Shown: piece by piece, positions 7,077-14,202 of the stretch | Position numbering within the stretch: the first letter of the stretch is position 1 | How the letters are laid out: each line of letters opens with the position of its first letter | Assembly (NCBI GenBank): GCA_030830185.1 | Contig: JAURNN010000032.1 | Span: 1 to 21,835 of the forward strand | Direction: 5' to 3' | Origin: Bacillota bacterium | GTDB lineage: Bacteria; Bacillota_I; Bacilli_A; Acholeplasmatales; Acholeplasmataceae | DNA: 21,835 nt | Translations under genes and position numbers: made by a program | Notes under the pieces: generated by a model | Databases searched by the model: none | Told to the model about the DNA's origin: nothing | What the model saw: the letters and a program-made list of their open reading frames with translations, nothing else

Positions 7077-7086
7077 GTGATGTCTA
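7058..7086 (-). promoter_or_regulatory. Sigma-A promoter of the thioesterase gene
   Basis: On the minus strand: TAGACA (7086-7081), a 17-bp spacer, then TATAAT (7063-7058). The predicted transcript start is near 7051, downstream of the ATG at 7059, which favours the ATG at 7008 as the true start. Confidence 0.7.
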
Positions 7087-7097
7087 AAAGAGGGATT

Positions 7098-7853
7098 ATG
7101 AAAATACTTGTAACCGGTGCTTCAGGTACCATTGGAAAAAGATTAATTGAAATCATTAAAGCGCGCAATCATGAAGGTGTTGCATTTTTAAGAAGTGATG
7201 TTGATATTTTAGATGAAAAAAGCATGCACGCGTATTTAGATCAAATCAATCCTGATAGCATCATGCATCTTGCTAAATCTGATGAATTGATGACAACGCA
7301 TCTTTTAACATGGTCAAAAAAGCATCAGAAAAAATTTGTATTTACATCAAGTTATAAAGTATTCAGTGGAAAAACAGTAGAAGCACCTTATCAAGTTTAT
7401 GATCGTCCTGATGGCACTGATGAATTTGCTTTAGGCAAAATTAAACAAGAAGATTTATGTTTTGAAATTTATCCAGATAGTTATGTCGTAAGACTTGCAT
7501 GGCAAATTGGTAAAGCACCAGGTGGCTATAATATGTTATCGTTTGTTCAAGAACAATTGAAACAACGCGGTGTCATGTCAGCATCAAAAGGGTTGTATTT
7601 ATCTCTGATGTTTTTAGATGATACATGTCATGCCTTAATTGATTTAGTCGAAAGTTATTTACCAGGAATGTATCATCTGAATCAAAATGATGGATATAGT
7701 TTTTATGATGTCATTCATTATTTAAAACATGAATATCAACAAGATTGGATCGTTTTAGATGATGCAAAAAAATTTAGTAAAAATGACAATATGGAAAATA
7801 ACAAAGTCAAAGTAACAATGTTTTCTGAAATGGGAATGACCCATTTTGAATAA
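7098..7853 (+). CDS. RmlD-like NAD(P)-binding epimerase/reductase-fold protein
   Basis: 251 aa, extended short-chain dehydrogenase fold. The N-terminus MKILVTGASGTIGKRL has the dinucleotide loop GASGTIG (residues 7-13), and the layout (SDVDILDE, INPDSIMHLA, FVFTSSYKVFSG) follows dTDP-4-dehydrorhamnose reductase-like proteins. The catalytic YxxxK is FALGK here (F110, K114): the Tyr is Phe, so classical reductase chemistry is doubtful. A regulatory role (as in the MAT2B-like branch of the family) or altered chemistry is possible. The start at 7098 has AGAGG at 7089-7093; the upstream GTG (7077) and ATG (7080) lack a ribosome site. No sugar-nucleotide genes are adjacent. It is a single-gene unit ending in its own terminator. 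Confidence 0.82.
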   Translation: MKILVTGASGTIGKRLIEIIKARNHEGVAFLRSDVDILDEKSMHAYLDQINPDSIMHLAKSDELMTTHLLTWSKKHQKKFVFTSSYKVFSGKTVEAPYQVYDRPDGTDEFALGKIKQEDLCFEIYPDSYVVRLAWQIGKAPGGYNMLSFVQEQLKQRGVMSASKGLYLSLMFLDDTCHALIDLVESYLPGMYHLNQNDGYSFYDVIHYLKHEYQQDWIVLDDAKKFSKNDNMENNKVKVTMFSEMGMTHFE

Positions 7854-7855
7854 AC

Positions 7856-7876
7856 GCAAGCACGGCTTGCTTTTTT
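7856..7876 (+). terminator. Intrinsic terminator of the RmlD-like gene
   Basis: Stem GCAAGC (7856-7861) / GCTTGC (7865-7870) with a 3-nt loop, followed by six T. It starts 2 bp after the stop codon. Confidence 0.88.
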
Positions 7877-7882
7877 CTTTTA

Positions 7883-7907
7883 TGATATCATTTGAAACAT
7901 GGTATCA
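7883..7907. promoter_or_regulatory. Imperfect dyad on the -35 of the iron operon, candidate operator
   Basis: TGATATCATT (7883-7892) and CATGGTATCA (7898-7907) match as inverted repeats in 8 of 10 positions. The -35 hexamer lies between them. The TGATA...TATCA edges recall Fur-family boxes, but the spacing differs from the usual compact Fur box, so the regulator is uncertain. Confidence 0.4.
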
Positions 7908-7921
7908 CTATCAAGTAAAAT
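7892..7921 (+). promoter_or_regulatory. Promoter of the ferric-iron ABC operon
   Basis: TTGAAA (7892-7897), an 18-bp spacer and TAAAAT (7916-7921). It lies between the upstream terminator and the AAGGAG of fbpA. Confidence 0.6.
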
Positions 7922-7947
7922 GAAAGTAAGAACAAAAGGAGTTCCGA

Positions 7948-8979
7948 TTGAAAAAAATAGTTGTCATGCTTACTTTCATCTTAACGACTTTCATGCTTGC
8001 ATCATGCCAAAATCAAGAAGAAGTTGTTGTGATTTATACAGAGCGTCATTATGAAACTGATCAAGTGTTATATGATGCATTTACTGAAAAAACGGGTATA
8101 CGTTTAGATGTCGTTCGTGCCAGTGCGGATGAGCTCATTTCAAGACTTATAAATGAAGGTGAAGATACACCTGCTGATGTGTTGATATTTGCAGATGCTG
8201 GACGTTTATATCGTGCTAAAAACTTAGCATTACTCCAACCTTTTGAAGATGACATCATGAAAAATCAAGTAGATCAAGGGTTATATGATACGAATTTTTA
8301 TTGGTATGGTTTAACCATGCGTGCACGTGTCATTATGTATGCTAAAGATCGTATCAATAAAACGTCACTTTCAACCTATGACGCTTTATCAACACCTCAG
8401 TGGAATGATCAAATTGCGGTAAGAACAAGTTCGAATCTCTATAATATATCTTGGATTGCATCACTACTCATGGCTGAAGGGGAAACGCAAACTGAAGCAT
8501 TTTTAAATGGTTTTGTTTCCAATTTATATCGTGATCCTGCAGGTAATGACCGTGATCAAGCAAAACTTGTTGCATCTAATGTCGGTGCGAACCTTGCCAT
8601 CATGAATACATACTATATGGGATTATTATTAAATTCAGAAGATGCCAATGAAAGAGAAGTTGGACAATCTTTAGGTGTGTTTTTCCCGAATCAAGGTGAT
8701 GATGAAAGTGGTGCTCATATTAATTTAAGTGCTGCAGGTATTGTAACCTATGCTAAAAATATAGACGGTGCACAAGCACTTCTAAGATTTTTAACAAGTG
8801 ATATGTCTCAATCTCATTTTACGAATGTGAATTATGAATATCCTGTAAATCCAAATACAACATGGCATCCTTTATTAGTTGAGTGGGGAACATTTAAACG
8901 TCAAACATTAAACTTATCTCAACTTGGTGAATTTCATGAACGTGCGTTTGAACTGATGGTAGGAGCTGGCTGGAAATAA
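7948..8979 (+). CDS. fbpA: Ferric-iron ABC transporter substrate-binding lipoprotein
   Basis: 343 aa. Captures Fe3+ outside the membrane and hands it to the permease. A lipoprotein signal peptide ends in LASC with the lipidated Cys at residue 20. The mature part begins VVVIYTERHYETDQVLYDAF, as in FbpA/FutA proteins, and continues SADELISRL, PADVLIFADAGRL, the double Tyr NTYYMG (Y222, Y223) that ligates iron in the family, FFPNQ, and the late NYEYPVNP. The start codon is TTG at 7948, chosen because AAGGAG (7936-7941) lies 6 nt upstream and a full signal peptide follows. First gene of a three-gene importer operon. Iron rather than another oxyanion or metal is likely from the Tyr pair and FutA-like layout. 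Confidence 0.92.
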   Translation: MKKIVVMLTFILTTFMLASCQNQEEVVVIYTERHYETDQVLYDAFTEKTGIRLDVVRASADELISRLINEGEDTPADVLIFADAGRLYRAKNLALLQPFEDDIMKNQVDQGLYDTNFYWYGLTMRARVIMYAKDRINKTSLSTYDALSTPQWNDQIAVRTSSNLYNISWIASLLMAEGETQTEAFLNGFVSNLYRDPAGNDRDQAKLVASNVGANLAIMNTYYMGLLLNSEDANEREVGQSLGVFFPNQGDDESGAHINLSAAGIVTYAKNIDGAQALLRFLTSDMSQSHFTNVNYEYPVNPNTTWHPLLVEWGTFKRQTLNLSQLGEFHERAFELMVGAGWK

Positions 8980-10589
8980 AAAAAATAAGATGGAAACTGA
9001 CCCCATTTCTTTTTATTGGTGTGTTATTAGTTGTGTTACTTTCATTACCAGTTTTATTTTCTATCACACAATTATTTAATGAAGCACCAAAATGGTCGTT
9101 TATTGTTTCTAATACATTAACAACATATCTTACAAATACACTCATTCTCGTTTTCATGGTGGGTGTTTTTAGTTTATTGTTTGGTTTTTATGCAGCCTAT
9201 GTGATTGCAACAAAATCATTTAAAGGTAGAAATATACTATCACTGCTTCTATATTTACCACTTGCGATGCCTGCCTATGTACTCAGTTATATTTATGTCG
9301 ATACACTCTCATTTAGTGGTCGTATGTACCGATTATTATCTTTCTTTGGCATCACCTCCCAATTGAATTTATTTTCAATGTCAACTGCCATCTTTGTTTT
9401 AACATTATCTTTATATCCTTATGCCTATATACCTTTAAAAGCATATCTAACAAGACGTAATCAACATCATGAAGATGTTGCTAGAATGCTTAGAATTCCC
9501 CTTTGGAAAAGAATCTTTTCAGTACATCTACCACTCTTATTACCAACCCTTATGACATCACTCATGTTTATCATTTTTGAAACGGTTAATGATTACGGTG
9601 TTACAAAATATTTAAATATTAAAACACTAAGTGTTGGTATATTTGATGCGTGGTTTCAATTAAATGATTTATCATCTGCCCTTTATTTAGCAATGGGTTA
9701 TATTGTTGTTTTACTGAGTTTTTATATCGTTTATCAACTCATCATTAAAGATACAAAAAAAGATAGTATTAAAAGCTATGAAAAACCGCATTTAACGTCT
9801 TTAAATAAAAAACAGACACTCCTTTATACAATGCCACTTTGGATCCTTGTATTGTTTAGTTTAGGACTACCTTTAGTAGAGCTATTACTAAATACAATAC
9901 AGTCCTTTCAAATTGATAGTATCCTTCCTTGGCTTCGTGCATTAGGCTCTACTTTAATGGTTGCTTTGTTAGCAAGTTTTATCATTATCGTCATGAGTCT
10001 ATTAATTTCAAATACGAAACGTTTTACAACATCAAAAAGATTTAAAAAAATACTCAATCTCCCTATTTTTGGATATGCTTTTCCAGGGGTGATGATTGCA
10101 CTGATGTATTATATGTTTTTTATCAATTTCGATCGTTTTTTAAAACCTATTTATGCACTATTAGGTAACCAAAGACTCGTTTTTTCACTAAGTATTTGGG
10201 TACTTATTAGTGCACTTGTTTTTCGCTTTTTTGCCATTGGATTTAAACAAATTTCTAATAGCTATGAGTCCATTGGAATGCATCATACCCTATCTTCCTA
10301 CATGTTAAGAAAAGGAAAATGGATGACATTACTTAAAATTGATGTTCCAATGATAAAAAAAGGTCTTATTGCTGGATTTATATTAAGTTTTATTGATATC
10401 ATTAAAGAGTTACCGATGACATTGTTACTAAGACCTTTTAATGTTCAAACATTATCGACACTCATTTATACCTATATTAGTAATGAAGATATTTCAAAAG
10501 CATCGTTTGCAAGCTTAACATTAATCATTATTTCTGTCATATTTATTGTTGTATTTAAGTCCTTAGGAAGGAAAAAAGATGTTTCTTAA
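8976..10589 (+). CDS. fbpB: Ferric-iron ABC transporter permease, fused two-domain
   Basis: About 537 aa. Two fused transmembrane halves, each with a cytoplasmic coupling motif: EDVARMLRIPLWKRIFSVHLPLL and ESIGMHHTLSSYMLRKGKWMTLLKIDVPMI, as in FbpB/SfuB. The first in-frame standard start is a GTG at 9021, but it sits inside the first membrane helix and has no ribosome site. The frame is open upstream and gives the natural N-terminus KKIRWKLTPFLFIGVLLVVL. AGGAG (8961-8965) is 10 nt before an AUA at 8976 that overlaps the fbpA stop codon as ATAA, the exact analogue of an ATGA overlap; CUG at 8970 is the other candidate. I annotate from AUA. The end overlaps fbpC by 11 nt. Confidence 0.85.
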   Translation: MKKIRWKLTPFLFIGVLLVVLLSLPVLFSITQLFNEAPKWSFIVSNTLTTYLTNTLILVFMVGVFSLLFGFYAAYVIATKSFKGRNILSLLLYLPLAMPAYVLSYIYVDTLSFSGRMYRLLSFFGITSQLNLFSMSTAIFVLTLSLYPYAYIPLKAYLTRRNQHHEDVARMLRIPLWKRIFSVHLPLLLPTLMTSLMFIIFETVNDYGVTKYLNIKTLSVGIFDAWFQLNDLSSALYLAMGYIVVLLSFYIVYQLIIKDTKKDSIKSYEKPHLTSLNKKQTLLYTMPLWILVLFSLGLPLVELLLNTIQSFQIDSILPWLRALGSTLMVALLASFIIIVMSLLISNTKRFTTSKRFKKILNLPIFGYAFPGVMIALMYYMFFINFDRFLKPIYALLGNQRLVFSLSIWVLISALVFRFFAIGFKQISNSYESIGMHHTLSSYMLRKGKWMTLLKIDVPMIKKGLIAGFILSFIDIIKELPMTLLLRPFNVQTLSTLIYTYISNEDISKASFASLTLIIISVIFIVVFKSLGRKKDVS

Positions 10590-11238
10590 TATAGAACAAT
10601 TGTCATTTTCATATGGTGAACATAAAGTTATAAATAACCTCTCTTTAAGTTTAAAAAAAGGAGAAATTTTAGCCATTCAAGGTCCATCTGGATCAGGAAA
10701 AACGACATTGTTTAAAATCATTGCTGGATTAGAAACACCTCAAGAAGGCGAGATTCATATCGATAGCAATTGTATGGTTTCAATTGACGGGAAATGTCTT
10801 GTTCCTGAAAAAAGGCACGTGGGTCTTATTTTTCAAGATTATGCACTTTTTCCTCATATGACTGTGTATCAAAATATCGTATTTGGGTGTTATCACATGC
10901 CAAAACCACTTCAAAAACCATATGTTTTATCACTTTTAAAAGACATTGAACTTGAAGACTACAAAGATCGTTATCCACATACGTTATCCGGTGGACAAAT
11001 GCAGCGCGTCGCAATTGCAAGAGCACTTGCAAGTCGTCCTAAGATCTTACTGATGGATGAACCTTTTTCAAATTTAGATGAAGATTTAAAAGATGTCTTT
11101 ATCCCTAACTTAAAAGCACTGTTTGAAAGACATCAATTGACTGTAATTATTGCAACTCATCATCAACGCGATATTGATTTACTCGCACCGAAAGTTCTAT
11201 ATTTAGAAAACGGCTCTCTCGTTGACAAAAAAGGTTGA
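10579..11238 (+). CDS. fbpC: Ferric-iron ABC transporter ATP-binding protein
   Basis: 219 aa. Hydrolyses ATP to drive iron uptake through FbpB. Walker A GPSGSGKTT (K41), Q-loop VGLIFQDYALFPHMTV (Q86), signature LSGGQ (136-140), Walker B ILLMDEP (E161) and the switch His in ATHH (H194) are all intact. It ends soon after the H-loop: the C-terminal regulatory/TOBE domain found in many FbpC and CysA-type ATPases (about 340 aa) is absent, so iron-dependent inhibition through that domain is not expected. It starts inside the permease end with an AGGAAGG-like ribosome site about 10 nt upstream. The secG promoter overlaps its last codons. Confidence 0.92.
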   Translation: MFLNIEQLSFSYGEHKVINNLSLSLKKGEILAIQGPSGSGKTTLFKIIAGLETPQEGEIHIDSNCMVSIDGKCLVPEKRHVGLIFQDYALFPHMTVYQNIVFGCYHMPKPLQKPYVLSLLKDIELEDYKDRYPHTLSGGQMQRVAIARALASRPKILLMDEPFSNLDEDLKDVFIPNLKALFERHQLTVIIATHHQRDIDLLAPKVLYLENGSLVDKKG

Positions 11239-11250
11239 CTTTGTTATAAT
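11222..11250 (+). promoter_or_regulatory. Consensus sigma-A promoter of secG-rsmE-rpsU
   Basis: TTGACA (11222-11227), exactly 17 bp, TATAAT (11245-11250): a perfect match to the sigma-A consensus. The -35 and most of the spacer lie within the last codons and stop of fbpC. It should be strong and unregulated, fitting an essential translocase/ribosomal unit. Confidence 0.92.
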
Positions 11251-11273
11251 GAATTGGATTTACGGAGGATATT

Positions 11274-11498
11274 ATGATTTGGGTAGATTTTATAGCGTTA
11301 ATTGCAGTGATTTTACTAATCGGAGCTGTCATGTTACAACAATCATCAGATGACATTTCAAGTGCATTTAGTGGTGAAAAATCAGAATTATTTAAAGAAA
11401 GAAAAACACGTGGGTTAGAATTATTTTTAACACGTGGAACTGTGATTTTAACTGTGATTGTCATTGTAGCTGTCTTATTATCTAATAACTTAAGATAA
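11274..11498 (+). CDS. secG: Preprotein translocase subunit SecG
   Basis: 74 aa. Small membrane partner of SecYE in protein export. Two hydrophobic segments (about residues 4-22 and 54-71) flank the conserved polar stretch MLQQSSDDISSAFSG, the SecG hallmark. GGAGG (11264-11268) lies 5 nt before the ATG. In many Firmicutes secG is followed by rnr and smpB; here rsmE follows 3 nt after the stop. First gene behind a perfect-consensus promoter. Confidence 0.93.
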   Translation: MIWVDFIALIAVILLIGAVMLQQSSDDISSAFSGEKSELFKERKTRGLELFLTRGTVILTVIVIVAVLLSNNLR

Positions 11499-11501
11499 CT
11501 G

Positions 11502-12161
11502 ATGCAACGGTATTTTATACCTTCAGGTACAAAGTTTTTAAGTGAAACAGATCAACATCACATTAAAAAAGTGATGCGGATGAACACAGGTGATCAAGTC
11601 GTTATATGTAGTGATTCCTGTCATCTTGTTGAACTCATCATCAAAGAAGATGTCACTTATAAAATTATAAAAACGTTAGAAAAAATTAAAAAGAGAAACA
11701 TCATTTTAGTTCAAGGATTACCAAAACATCCTAAACTAGAAACAACCATCAAGTATGCGACCATGGCTGGCGTTAACGAAATTATTTGTGTGCCAATGAA
11801 ACACTCGATTGTAAAAGACACGCCAAGTGATTCAAAAATGCAAAGATATCATATGATTGCAAAAGAAGCATCAGAGCTTGCACATCGTGATGATGTTCCA
11901 AAAATTTCTTTGATAAAAACATTAAAAGAAATTGAATTACTTCCAAACACCCACTTATTTGATGAAAAAAGTACTGACATCATTTTAGATCGAACCACTG
12001 AACCTGTGATGATTATCATTGGACCAGAAGGTGGTATTCACGAGGATGAAAGAAAATACTTATTATCAAAAGGTGTAAAAAATACCTCATTAGGACCACT
12101 TATTTATTCAAGCGAAATTGCTGGCGTCCTAGCGATACAAACATTAATGACATTTTTATGA
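11502..12161 (+). CDS. rsmE: 16S rRNA m3U1498 methyltransferase RsmE
   Basis: 219 aa, somewhat shorter than the usual about 245. A SPOUT-fold enzyme that methylates U1498 of 16S rRNA with S-adenosylmethionine. It has MRMNTGD in the N-terminal PUA-like domain, then KYATMAGVNEIICVPMKHSI, IIIGPEGGIHEDE (GPEGG at 174-178) and the knot region SLGPLIYSSEIAGVLAIQ. In most homologues that last region reads LG-RILR-ETA; here both Arg and the Glu-Thr context are altered, and AEQSGR-like is ASELAHR, so the protein is divergent. Start ATG 11502 is directly behind secG with no clear ribosome site, suggesting coupling. Confidence 0.87.
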   Translation: MQRYFIPSGTKFLSETDQHHIKKVMRMNTGDQVVICSDSCHLVELIIKEDVTYKIIKTLEKIKKRNIILVQGLPKHPKLETTIKYATMAGVNEIICVPMKHSIVKDTPSDSKMQRYHMIAKEASELAHRDDVPKISLIKTLKEIELLPNTHLFDEKSTDIILDRTTEPVMIIIGPEGGIHEDERKYLLSKGVKNTSLGPLIYSSEIAGVLAIQTLMTFL

Positions 12162-12192
12162 CATCAAACTTAGCTAGAAGGGAGGGTTGAAC

Positions 12193-12381
12193 ATGGCAAA
12201 AACAGTCGTTAGAGATAATGAATCCATAGAAGATGCACTCAAACGTTTTAAACGTGATGTATCTAAATCAGGCACCCTCGCGGAAGCTCGCAAAAGAGAA
12301 TTTTACATCAAACCAAGTGTTGATCGTAAAATGAAACAGCGCGCAAACGCAAAGAAAAATGCAAAGAAAAAAACATTTTAA
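12193..12381 (+). CDS. rpsU: 30S ribosomal protein S21
   Basis: 62 aa, basic. Binds the 30S platform near the 3' end of 16S rRNA. NESIEDALKRFKRDVSKSG and AEARKREFYIKPSVDRK are the standard S21 pattern, with a Lys-rich tail. ATG 12193 was chosen because GGAGGG (12181-12186) is 6 nt upstream; an in-frame TTG at 12187 abuts the ribosome site and would not be used. Last gene of the secG unit, ending directly at a terminator. Confidence 0.95.
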   Translation: MAKTVVRDNESIEDALKRFKRDVSKSGTLAEARKREFYIKPSVDRKMKQRANAKKNAKKKTF

Positions 12382-12405
12382 GCACATGTAACCATGTGCT
12401 TTTTT
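12381..12405 (+). terminator. Intrinsic terminator after rpsU
   Basis: Perfect 8-bp stem AGCACATG (12381-12388) / CATGTGCT (12393-12400), a 4-nt loop, then five T. The stem starts on the last base of the rpsU stop codon. Confidence 0.94.
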
Positions 12406-12417
12406 GTTTTCTAAATA

Positions 12418-12426
12418 TGGTATAAT
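12418..12426 (+). promoter_or_regulatory. Extended -10 promoter of the phoH-trmK block
   Basis: TGG-TATAAT: consensus hexamer at 12421-12426 with the TGn extension. No good -35 is visible; the upstream DNA is the rpsU terminator. The transcript would start near 12433, with AGGGG before the phoH ATG. Confidence 0.7.
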
Positions 12427-12449
12427 AACTTCAAGAAAGTAGGGGTTGA

Positions 12450-13397
12450 ATGACACTTAATCGACAAATTGATCACGCAGATGCGATTTCAAAACTAGTA
12501 GGCAGTCAAGACCGTAATTTAAAAGTCTTCAAGCAATATATGAATATCTCAGTTTCTTTACATGGCAAAAACATAGTTTGTGATGCAAAAGAAGACCAAA
12601 AAGAATTTTTAGAAACTATTTTTGAAGTTTTAATCGATCTTGCAGAACATCAGTTTATCCTTACTGAACGTGATATCATGTATGTTATAAAAAGTGTCGA
12701 AAGAAATCAACATCACGACTTATTAGATCTTTATAAAAATCGTAAACCTATTTATACCAATTACACAGGCAAACAAATCGTTGCTAAAACATTTCACCAA
12801 CAGCACTATATCGATGCGATTTCAACGCACGATTTAACATTTGGTGTTGGACCAGCAGGAACGGGTAAAACTTTTTTAGGTGTCACCATGGCACTTCAAG
12901 CTTTAAAAATGAACCAAGTTAAAAAAATCATCTTAACAAGACCCGTTGTTGAAGCAGGCGAAAATTTAGGGTTTTTACCTGGAGATTTAAAAGAAAAAAT
13001 AGATCCGTATTTAATCCCGTTATATGACGCGTTGTATGATATGCTCGGCATTCAACAAACCAATACATTAATTGAACGTCAAATCATTGAAATTGCGCCT
13101 CTTGCATTTATGAGAGGAAGAACATTGGAACGTGCATTTGTCATTTTAGATGAAGCTCAAAATACAACCGTTTCTCAAATGAAAATGTTTTTAACCCGTT
13201 TAGGATTTTCTTCTAAAATGCTCATTACTGGAGATCCTAGTCAAACCGATTTACCAAAAGGTATCTCATCGGGCCTTAACGATGCTTTATCTAAATTAAA
13301 AGATGTGAAAGACATTAAAATTGTTCAATTTGATCATATCGATGTGATAAGACATCCCCTCGTACAACGTATTTTAGAAAGATATGAAAATCTATGA
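12450..13397 (+). CDS. phoH: PhoH-like ATPase
   Basis: 315 aa, the usual length. A P-loop NTPase of the PhoH/YbeZ family. It has an N-terminal nucleic-acid-binding-like region, then Walker A GPAGTGKT (134-141), the conserved TRPVVEAGE and LGFLPGDL-EK, Walker B FVILDEAQN (DE at 234-235), and TGDPSQTDLP sensing motif. It is tied by conserved neighbourhood and known interactions to YbeY and ribosome RNA maturation; its exact biochemical role (RNA helicase or ATPase) is not settled. AGGGGT lies just upstream of the ATG. Its end overlaps ybeY by 4 nt (ATGA). Confidence 0.95.
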   Translation: MTLNRQIDHADAISKLVGSQDRNLKVFKQYMNISVSLHGKNIVCDAKEDQKEFLETIFEVLIDLAEHQFILTERDIMYVIKSVERNQHHDLLDLYKNRKPIYTNYTGKQIVAKTFHQQHYIDAISTHDLTFGVGPAGTGKTFLGVTMALQALKMNQVKKIILTRPVVEAGENLGFLPGDLKEKIDPYLIPLYDALYDMLGIQQTNTLIERQIIEIAPLAFMRGRTLERAFVILDEAQNTTVSQMKMFLTRLGFSSKMLITGDPSQTDLPKGISSGLNDALSKLKDVKDIKIVQFDHIDVIRHPLVQRILERYENL

Positions 13398-13813
13398 CCA
13401 TTCAAATTTTTAATCAAACCGATCAAGACGTTACATCTTATGAAGATGTGTTAAATCATGTATTTTCATTGATAGAAGAAGAAAAATCTTTAAATATCAT
13501 TATCATCACAAGTGAAGAGATGCAAAACATGAATAAGACATTTCGAGGGTTAGATAAACCAACCGATGTTTTAAGTTTCCCATATGATGAACCTTATCTT
13601 GATGAATTAGGTGATGTTTTTATTAATCTTTTATACATGAAAGAACAAGCACAATCATATGGTCATTCAGAAGCGAGAGAAATTGCATTTCTTGCTGTAC
13701 ATGGGTATTTACATGTCAAAGGGTATGATCATCATACTGAAGAAGAAGAAAACATGATGTTTGAAAAACAAGAAGCAATCTTAACAAAAGCAGGATTGGA
13801 GAGAAAAAAATGA
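13394..13813 (+). CDS. ybeY: rRNA maturation endoribonuclease YbeY
   Basis: 139 aa. Single-strand-specific metal-dependent RNase needed for 16S rRNA 3'-end maturation and quality control. The zinc site HGYLHVKGYDHH supplies His103, His107 and His113 (the HGxLHxxGYDH motif), and the upstream FRGLDKPTDVLSFPYDE is the conserved family block. Starts and ends with 4-nt ATGA overlaps with phoH and cdd. In many Firmicutes dgkA sits between ybeY and cdd, but not here. Confidence 0.95.
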   Translation: MTIQIFNQTDQDVTSYEDVLNHVFSLIEEEKSLNIIIITSEEMQNMNKTFRGLDKPTDVLSFPYDEPYLDELGDVFINLLYMKEQAQSYGHSEAREIAFLAVHGYLHVKGYDHHTEEEENMMFEKQEAILTKAGLERKK

Positions 13814-14202
13814 TAGAAGAAGCAAAAAAAGCAAGACTTAAAGCATACGTCCCCTACTCTAAATTTCCAGTTGGTGCTGCAATATTATTAAAAGATGGCA
13901 CCATTATTCATGGTGCAAATATAGAAAATGCTTCTTTTGGACTTTCTAATTGTGCCGAACGTAGTGCATTATTTAGTTTGTATAGTCAAGGTTATCAGAA
14001 ACAAGATATTGTTTCTATGACAGTCATTGCAGATCACAACAAACCTGTATCTCCATGCGGTGCATGCAGACAAGTCATGTTTGAATTATTACCCGAAAAT
14101 TGTAAGATTACACTTGCAAATCTATTAGGTGAAACAAAAGTGATGACCAAAGATGAACTCCTACCGTATGGGTTTAGATTTGAGGATACATTAAATACAT
14201 GA
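13810..14202 (+). CDS. cdd: Cytidine deaminase
   Basis: 130 aa, standard for the homotetrameric type. Converts cytidine and deoxycytidine to uridine and deoxyuridine in pyrimidine salvage. The catalytic zinc site is complete: NCAERSALF (C48, E50 as proton shuttle) and PCGACRQV (C83, C86), with substrate-binding NIENASFG before it. In a cell with reduced nucleotide biosynthesis, salvage would matter, though this window does not show the rest of the pathway. ATGA overlaps on both sides couple it to ybeY and era. Confidence 0.95.
   Translation: MIEEAKKARLKAYVPYSKFPVGAAILLKDGTIIHGANIENASFGLSNCAERSALFSLYSQGYQKQDIVSMTVIADHNKPVSPCGACRQVMFELLPENCKITLANLLGETKVMTKDELLPYGFRFEDTLNT

Noticed and set aside
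8990..9079. ATG at 8990 as start of the iron permease
   Set aside because: It is in a different frame that stops after about 29 codons and lies 24 nt from AGGAG; the permease frame is another one.
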